Position numbers and translations under genes: made by a program
In this document: positions 52,601 through 61,600 of the stretch, one piece after another
Layout of the letters: every line of letters begins with the position of its first letter
Position numbering within the stretch: position 1 is the stretch's first letter
The notes under the pieces: model-generated
The model's database searches: none
What the model saw: only the letters and a program-made list of their open reading frames with translations
What the model was told of the DNA's origin: nothing
Origin: Balanoglossus misakiensis
Lineage: Eukaryota; Hemichordata
Assembly (NCBI GenBank): GCA_040954595.2
Contig: CM082589.2
Location: 496,001 to 560,000, forward strand
Reading direction: 5' to 3'
DNA length: 64,000 nt

Positions 52601-55600
52601 AACACAATTATTTGAGACTCTGACAAAGTTGTCCCTTACTGTAGTTCAACATCAGATCTTCAATCCATCCCTGTATTAATCCAATGTACGGCTGAACCAC
52701 ATCCATATTTTCCAGAACTGCCAGAGTTTCGTCATCAAGGAATGGTTCCAGATACTGCATCAGGTTGGCAATTCTATTTAGAAAAGAAATTAAACATTGG
52801 TACACTAACAAATGATGGTATTTTATAGATGTGACATCATTACACTATGTACAATAAAACACAAAGGGATTTACACACAATTGTTCGTACCTTTCCAGAT
52901 CACTTGGTGTGACAACTGTCAACAGATCTGAAATGATTGGAATCATGTCCACAATCTGCAGGTCACTGAAGATTCTCGCAATTGTTCCATTCATTATCAT
53001 TTCAAGACCAACAGTGGTAGTAGCTATGCTTTCCATGACGTGCGGTACAAAAGTGCTACAATTAAAGGGACCCAACTCTTCGATTGGTGCACTCCAAATA
53101 TATTGAAGCTAAAATGAAAAAGGACATACATGTAAATTTGTGATTTTATCATGGTAATTGGTATTTTTAATATCAACAAGAAAGCACATAAATGTGTTAG
53201 TACACTGATCATAGTGAATCACTACGAGACTTGGTTAATTACTTTAACAACAGGATGCTTGTCAGGCGATATCTCGTAGGGCTTTGTGGAATGTATTACC
53301 TGTTCCTCAAAGGATTCAATATCCATAATACGCATCACGTCCTCCATAACCGCTGTTGAACCAATTCTACTCATTCCACACATCATGCTTGCGATCTCGG
53401 TCGTGTCAATATGGCCGGGTACCCCCATGGCAACCCTCAGGGCAGCCTCGTCGCACACGGCAGTTGCCACGGTTTCATTTTCCATCAGGTAGACCTCTAT
53501 CATGACTGACATCCACTGAAAAGCAAAGGACAAAATACAGTATGTTCAGAAAGTTTTGACAGGAAATCACCATAGTAACATTCAGTGCGCAAAACCTTTG
53601 TGTATACATACCGTTTGGAACTTAACAGGATCAGTCAGAATAACTATGGCTGATGCCAAGACGTCCGGTAGAACTATCACTGTTTCCATGGTGAATTCTA
53701 TCATTGCTGTTAAGTTTTGCTCCATATTTACCACATCATGTAACTTGCCTGAAGAATAAAGTGACAAAAAGAAAATTATGGATTCTTCTTTGTACCTTAA
53801 ATTTATAATATCAGAAAGCAGGATCAAAAAGGATTCATTAACACATACAGCATGTGAAATACAATCAAAATGTGTACTTATTTCAAAATGTACACCGTCA
53901 GAAAATGATCTTTTATCATTTCACAAATACTAAAATACCAGAATGGACAGAGCATTTTTACCTGGCACTGTAGCAAAGTATTTATTGACGACATCCATCG
54001 TGTGGTCTGCTCGTATCATTACTGGTTCAGTTTCTTGTTTCCAGGCAACCGTTTCACTGATCATCGGGAGCAGAGCATTACACATTGGAACACCCAGGTT
54101 GCCCAAACTATAAAATAATAAGAACAGTCAGTGCTAAAATTGCGTGTCGTGGTTGTATGATTATATTAAAAAGATATGAAATTTTTTGTAAGGTAAAAAC
54201 AGCTAAAACCCTCTGGAGGAGAGAAAAACGAAACATGATCTTACCTTCCGAGCTCCGGGAATTCAAAATTCTCCATGAGATAATCTTCATTTGGGAATAA
54301 AGCTAACATGTCATGAAGATTGAAATTATTCAGTGATAGATCTTTCCCCAGAAGTTCTTCCATATTTTCTATCGCTTGTCGTAGTTCATCAATGACTTTG
54401 CGCCACTCGACATCATCTGCACCAATGCCGTAACCATAGTTATCAGTCATCAGTTTTTCAATCTGAAAATTAGAAGGCCACAACACTTATATTGTTATTT
54501 TCTATTTGTTTTTAATGACCATTTAAAGGTAGCACCCACTGAAAATCAAACCAGTTATCAACTTTCCATGATAACAGTGGTCCAATTTGAATAGGTGACT
54601 GTTTTTTTAATGATGAACATAAAATCAAGTAGGGGTGAGAAAGAAGCGACTATACTATCAACACATCTTCAAAACTGGCCAAGATCTCTGCAAAAAACTC
54701 TACATACCTCTTGATAAAGTAACATGACATCAAACTGACTCAGGAGAAGACTGACAAGCATATCAGCTGTGGTCTCGTTAGAAGCGATGTCACAAAGCGT
54801 CTGCTGTAATAGTATGATGTCATCGACGTCAAAGTCAGGTGGAAATTCGAAGAGTTCCGTGAATTGTTCAGGGTCACACACGGATTCTTGGAACGTGTTG
54901 ATGTCCATGAGTTTGATTAGCTGTATCGAACAAAGAATGATTGAATCAGTGCTGACATCAGATTTATCAATTAGAAGTTATGGCATTGAAATCGAAAGTG
55001 GTTCTTACGTTTTCAGGTGAAACTGCAGCATTCATGAGAAGACCAGCTGTCTCCTGAGACATAAGGGTCGACAGCGAATCAATCAACTGCGTCTTGTTGC
55101 TTATCAGGCTGGTCAGATTAAATCGGAAATCTAAACAAGAAATATGATCATGTTAGTTCACCATGTATTATGTCAGGTACCATAGTTAATCTGTTATTGG
55201 TGAGGGGAAAGATGGTTTCAACTACCCAATCTACTAACATTTCACCATCCTGACAGTCTTGAAAACCTACATTGATGTACCGGGAAAAAGAATTGGCTAT
55301 CAAGACTCAAAACATACCTTCAAGTTCATCATATCTATCATTAAACCATGTTGCCAGGTTACCAATAGATTCGATGTATCCTTTGGCCATCCTCCAGAAG
55401 CTGTCATTTCTCAAAAAGGGATCCAGAGTTTCGATGACAGTTATTATCCTAAATGCATAAAAATAAATACATGTATACACATTTCAATACTTTCATACTC
55501 ACATAGGCAAACAGATTAGATAGAATAGAATACATATTACATACTAGATACATACACACACACAAAGAAATACAGACAGACAGACAGACATACAAACTAA

Positions 55601-58600
55601 AAGCGACTTACATTTCCATCTCGTTTCCAGTCGCATTCATATATTCTTCTAAGATCAACTTTATTTCAGTGAAATCGACACCAGTCAGATCACCGAGACC
55701 TGGTGCCGCTGTTTGTAGCTGTTCAAAGAGATTGATTAATTGTTGAATGTTTCCAGTCATATCCTCCAAGTTGAATGGTCTCAGATCTTCGAGAAGGTTC
55801 GTGGAGTTGGCTGAGAACAGTAACGCCATCTGAAATGGAAATATAACAAATTTATGAGAGAGTGTCAAACTGATATTCAAAATTAAAATAAATAATCCAT
55901 TACAAAATTAACAGCGTTCCGATTTGTCCACCCCCTTTACAAAAATGAAAGAAACTTTACAAAAATCTTTAATACCCATTTCTGTAACTCCAAGATATCA
56001 ACACCAAGATCTTCTTCTGCACCCATGAAGAAACTTGTTATGTTGATATTACACATGGTTTGTTGAATTGCTGTAGAATTTAATTCTGGTGACAGAGGCA
56101 TTGGTAGTGAATTGGTGAAACTCTCCAGGTTGCAAAATATGTCGTCCCATGCTCCATCATTGTAGATCTTGGCAAGCTGAAAAGTAAACAAAATTAAAGC
56201 GAAACTTGCAGACAATGACAGTGTAATGATTTACCACTGGTAGTTAGGTGACCATTAGGAAATAAATCTACTATTGGCAAATTCTGTCCACTTTACCTGC
56301 CAAATATTGAACTGATCCATGAGGAAAGCTTGCTGTAAATCCTCTGGTGAAGTCAGTAATGAATCTTGAAGATACTGCAACAGCTGATTCGGATCATTCA
56401 TCAAGTCCATCAGATCTGTGTCTGCAAAATTTACGTCAGAAAATTTATTAGAATTCTCTGAGAACTACTGGAACAAGTCAATGAAGAAAGGGCAGGTTTA
56501 GGTACCATGCTTCTTTCGTACATTACACAAAGAACAACAGTTGTGTATGAATGAATCTTTTACACAATGATTAATGAGGTTATGGAAATTCTCACCGTTG
56601 CCAAGGTTTTCAAAGATGGCGTCCACAAAGCCAGTGAACAGTTCAAACTGCGGTCTGACTATTTCCCAGACATCATTTGCTTTCAGAGTATTCTCCACCA
56701 ATTGAAGCAGCTCGTTGATACTGGGAAACACAAAGTTAAAACAAATAAATATTTTGAATACAGAGTTATTAAAATGAAAGCAGTAGACACACACAACAAA
56801 AATGCTTAAAACATAGCGAAAAGTTACATGGAACTTTGACATATCTACTGCCAGCAAACTTACTTGGTTGGTGTTTGGGTCAGCTGGGTTGAATTCAAAT
56901 AACCTTGGAGAAAGTCCATCAGCATATCTACAGTCGTCATATCAAACGATTCATCAAGACTCGCTGGATAGCTCAGCAGGTTTTCAAGAGTATGGATCAT
57001 ACGCATCACACTTTGAATAAGTTCAGTGATGTTGGTTTGCCCTTCTCCAAAGTTGAATTGTGAACCAGAGGTACCGTCGAATTCATTGGCCAGCCACTGA
57101 GTTACTTGACTGATAATATCCGCATATGCAAATAACTCGTTCCATTCTGTAGAGTTGGTTTCGATGAGTAGCTCCATCAAAGTTTCAAATGTGGATAAAA
57201 GGCTGATTGTATGAAGAAGGCGAAATAAAGGAAGTTTGTGAAAATTGGGATGTTTCTGTAGAAATGGTTTGAAATCTGGCATCTCTTTCCTTTGCATATG
57301 ATAGAGCAACTTTGATACATGCCATCTTTCAGTAAGACAATATCGCTTTACAATACTGACCAGAAAAGGTACAATCAAATATACTTTACCTTTCAGGGTC
57401 AGCTACAGTCATATCGACACCAAAAGCTTCTCCAAGATCGGCCAGTATGACAGTGAAGTTGTCTTGCATAAGGGGATTTTCCCACATGGATACAGGCATC
57501 ATTGGGATTGACATGTTTGAATTCATCATATCCGTCCAAAGTGTGTACATCTCCATAACGTTTAAGATAGTCTGGGTCCAGTCAATTGGTCTATGGTGTG
57601 ATTCACTTGAAAACTGCAAAGAAATATCACCGTGCAATTAACATGTACATTAAATGACCTGTCTGTAAAGGCCACCAGTCTATACAGGCCAGTTTAGGAA
57701 AGTCCCTTGACCGGCCACTATAGACAGGTTTGACTGTAAGAGCGTTAACAAAAGCTTGAAACATTCAACTTACCAGCATTAACAGCCTGTCCAATTCCAA
57801 CTCCTCTGCAAGCTGTTCAGCCATTTGTGTAAAGTTCGCACCACACAACGCATCTACCATCTCACTGATATTTACTGATGACCCAAAATCAAAGACTTCG
57901 ACCAGTTTGTCACCATCGCAAACAAATGACTCCCACGTCTCCGGGTCAACAAGTTCAAAAAGCTATGTAGAGGAATAGACAACATAATCACTCGGTATTG
58001 ATAAAATTTGTGAATGGATACTGAAAAAATCATCTGACAATGTTAGAGTATGGGACAAACATCTGCTTGAACGCCAATATATTCTTCTCTGAGAAAGGAC
58101 TTTATAAATTCCTTATCACAGATATTGTTGGGAAATAAGAAATAAGGACAAACCTTTTCTGGGTTGAGAGAAGCAGATAAAAGAGCTTCAGCAACATCAG
58201 GAGACAAATTCAGGGAGTTTTCAAGCATCACAATCATCTGGCTTTGATTTCTCAGGATTTCGCTGAATGTGAATTCACCATCTGTGTAGGGAAAGAGAAC
58301 AACGATTTAAAGTGAGAACCAAATGTATGTAGCAAGGATTATTCAAACATTTTTGATTTACTGTAACATGCAACAAACATATAATTAAATACCTTCAAAC
58401 GCATGAAGCGTCCTGATTGAGAACTCAACAAAATAGTTGAGGACGTGAATATACTGTTGCAGTTCTTTCCATTCTGAAACATCTTCCATCTGTTCGTTAA
58501 CTTGGTTTAGAAAATTCCCAATGCTGGAAAGAAAAATTCAATGGAATATTAATGTCAATTATGCCCCTGTTGAATGACAAACACAAAATAATTTAGACAG

Positions 58601-61600
58601 TTGTTTCCACACAAAACTTTAGATTTCATTGTCATGTTTGACTAAACACATTGTGGAGGTTAAGAATTCATACTTATGTGGTTGGCAAGTATACTTACTG
58701 TCGAAGTTGTTCTTCCCCATACGAGGAAGCAATTCTTTCCAATTGCTGCATAATCGATGTTGTATTCATCGACATCAGTAGGCTCAGGTCTGGATATGGT
58801 TGTGATACAGGATCACTTCTTAAAATGTTCCATATCATATCCACAAGTGGTCTGAAACTGTCATATTAAAAAAATCAACACTTGCTGTATTGTGTGAATG
58901 TGTGTTAATTTTCTTTTATATTTGAATCCACAACTTTTGATTTAACTTCAAGCAATGACTGGGTTTATACTTTCGTCAATTTCCACTAATACTCACCTTT
59001 GAACGTCATAGTTGAGAATATTCGCAAGAGATTCTATCACATTCTCCAGTTCCTGCATGCTATTCTGGATCCATTCATCGTTTTCCGGGAATTCAACTGG
59101 TCTCTGCATGGAGTGTTCCAGATTCTGCATCAGTTCCATCATGTTCATGAAGATATCTGTCCAACTAAATGGCATATCTTCATCTGTACTGTTCAACTGT
59201 GAAAACAGACAACAGTTAACTCCAGAGTAAGTAAAACTTAACAACAGTCATGAAGCCATTTACTTCACCACATAGCTGTACCATCATATCAAAATAACCC
59301 ACAACTTTATACTCATTTTACAATGTACCTGTGCCAGCAGGTCCTGCAATTTAAGGTCAGCTAGTAGTTCATTCATCCAGACAGACTGATCGACAGAGCA
59401 GATCGCGTACTGTATAGCGCTCATATTCACGTTGTCAGGGAGACCAAACAGGGCATCAAAAGCTGTGTCGTTGTTGCAGATCACTTCATACCAATTTTGA
59501 TAAGTCAACAACGCATATATCTACAAAGAGACAGAAAAATATTATTGAATTTATGCAACAAGACAGAATTAAATTATTGTATTTATGCCAATACAGAGAT
59601 AACACCTTTCATCATTTAGATGCCATGTCTATCATACACATCAAAGATATATAAACCCATTCTACACTATTAAATACAATGTCATACCTTGTCAGAATTG
59701 ACGGCCGCCTCTTGAATGGCCTTTACCATTTCCGAGGGAAACTCTCCACTCTTTTCCAGATATTCAGCAATGCTTTCTGGGAAGAGGTCTCCAAATGTGA
59801 TATTTGAACCTCCAGAAGAACAAGTTAGCATCATTTATTACATGAACACAAACAGCATTTTCCACAATTTATCTGACAGAAGTTGGACCCATGCCATTAC
59901 CAAACCCAAAGTAGTTGGGAAAACTGAAATATTAGGGATACAAATTGGTGTTTAGCTTTATACTTACCACGCATATCTTCGATGTTTTTATTCAAAAATT
60001 CTGCAAGCCAGTTAAACGTTATCAGTATCGGTCGTAGATCTTTCCAGACAACAGAATTCTGTATCATTTCCATGTTATCGTCCAACATTTGGAAAGCCCT
60101 GCAAGTGTGTAAAAAATATTGGTATTTGAATATTTATTGTCGCTTATTATTTTCGAGGAACCACAGATCATATTTTAGAATATGTGGATACGACAGTTAA
60201 TTACAGCAGAAAGAAAACAGGTCTTACCCATAGAGATCCGTCATTGTCTCATTACTTGTCATTCTGTCTCCAAGTTTCATGAAGATATTCGTAAATGCCA
60301 CCATTGCCGTATCCAGCCACTCCTGGTCAACAACATTTGGGGGAGACAACATGAAAGCACTTATGGCATCTACCAGGTGGCCATTGTTAATGGCCCACTC
60401 CGTCCAATTGATGTTTGGAGACGGTGATTCCAGGATTGTCGTAATCTGCAGATGGTAGAAAGCAAATTTCAAAACATGATTTGCGAGGGAACATGATTGT
60501 GGTGAGCTTGAGCAACAAGAGATTAAAATGTGAAAACAATTGATAAAATGAAAATTATGCCATATTTAAGTTAGAACCCGTAGAACTACCTCTTGCATTA
60601 TCCGCTCAGCGTCTATCAACTCCATCATCTCTTGTCCAGCAACTGTCAAGTTGACACTGCATATGAAACGTTCCACTGCAGTCAGATTGAATTCTGTGCC
60701 AGATGGTGCCATGAAGAACGTCTGGAATTCACCATTCTCACAGAGAGTGGTGAATGGTTCAGGAGTGAAGAGCAATGCAAAGAGCTGTGAGAATAGGAGA
60801 TAGATGAGTTTGATTTGAATAATGTGTTTTGATATGATATGATAATTCCCTGTGTACTGGTTTATTCAAACATGTTAGAACATTCTTCCACACAGTGCCA
60901 AAATTGAAAATCTATGATTTGCATAGGTGAGGGTACACCATTATCTTGAGTACATATACATTTATATTAAAAATTGATTCACTTTACCTTATCAGGATAG
61001 ACGACCAAATTCATGAAGAAATCAGTCAAATCCGGCACAATGTTCGCCCCATTCAAGATCTCTCTAACTTCGTCTGCATCACCCAGCAAGTCATGTATCC
61101 TAGGAAACATGATTGCTTCATCTTCTGTGTTAATCAAAAAGAACATTTTGTATTGAGTAGATGTGGTAGGATTTGGTGTAGTTAAAACAATTTCAAAGTG
61201 TGGGAAAAACATCAACACACTGAGAGAGCTTGACATGATGTTTGAATTAAAATTGTATTTCACTAAATCAGAAACACCATTTGGAGTTTTACTTACCAGA
61301 GATCCTCTTGAGTAATTTATTCATAGGATTCACGACGACGTTAGTTATTTGCATAATCTTCAAGGACTCTTGCCATAGAGGATTGTCATGTAACAAATTG
61401 TCCAGAACGATCATGATATCTGAAAGACTGGAAATAATGTACAATGTTAAATTAGATGGACATGAATTCTTATAGCCACACACAAATGAGTATCTATTGG
61501 TCACAAAACAAATGTTCAACTATATCCTAAAAATATGAAGTATGAACAGAGTAATGTATATAAATCAAGTCTAATCTAGCCTAGCCACTTACCTTTCCAA

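Noticed and set aside
53222-53299. Extension of the a exon of unit 9 to a later GTAATT donor
   Set aside because: GAACAG|GTAATA is a better donor and gives the same end position as the other a exons. The extension would add residues not present in any other unit.
56860-57378. 172-codon minus-strand reading frame as one exon
   Set aside because: Only 56864-57202 follows a strong acceptor. The part above 57202 lacks one and reads back into the donor region of the preceding exon.
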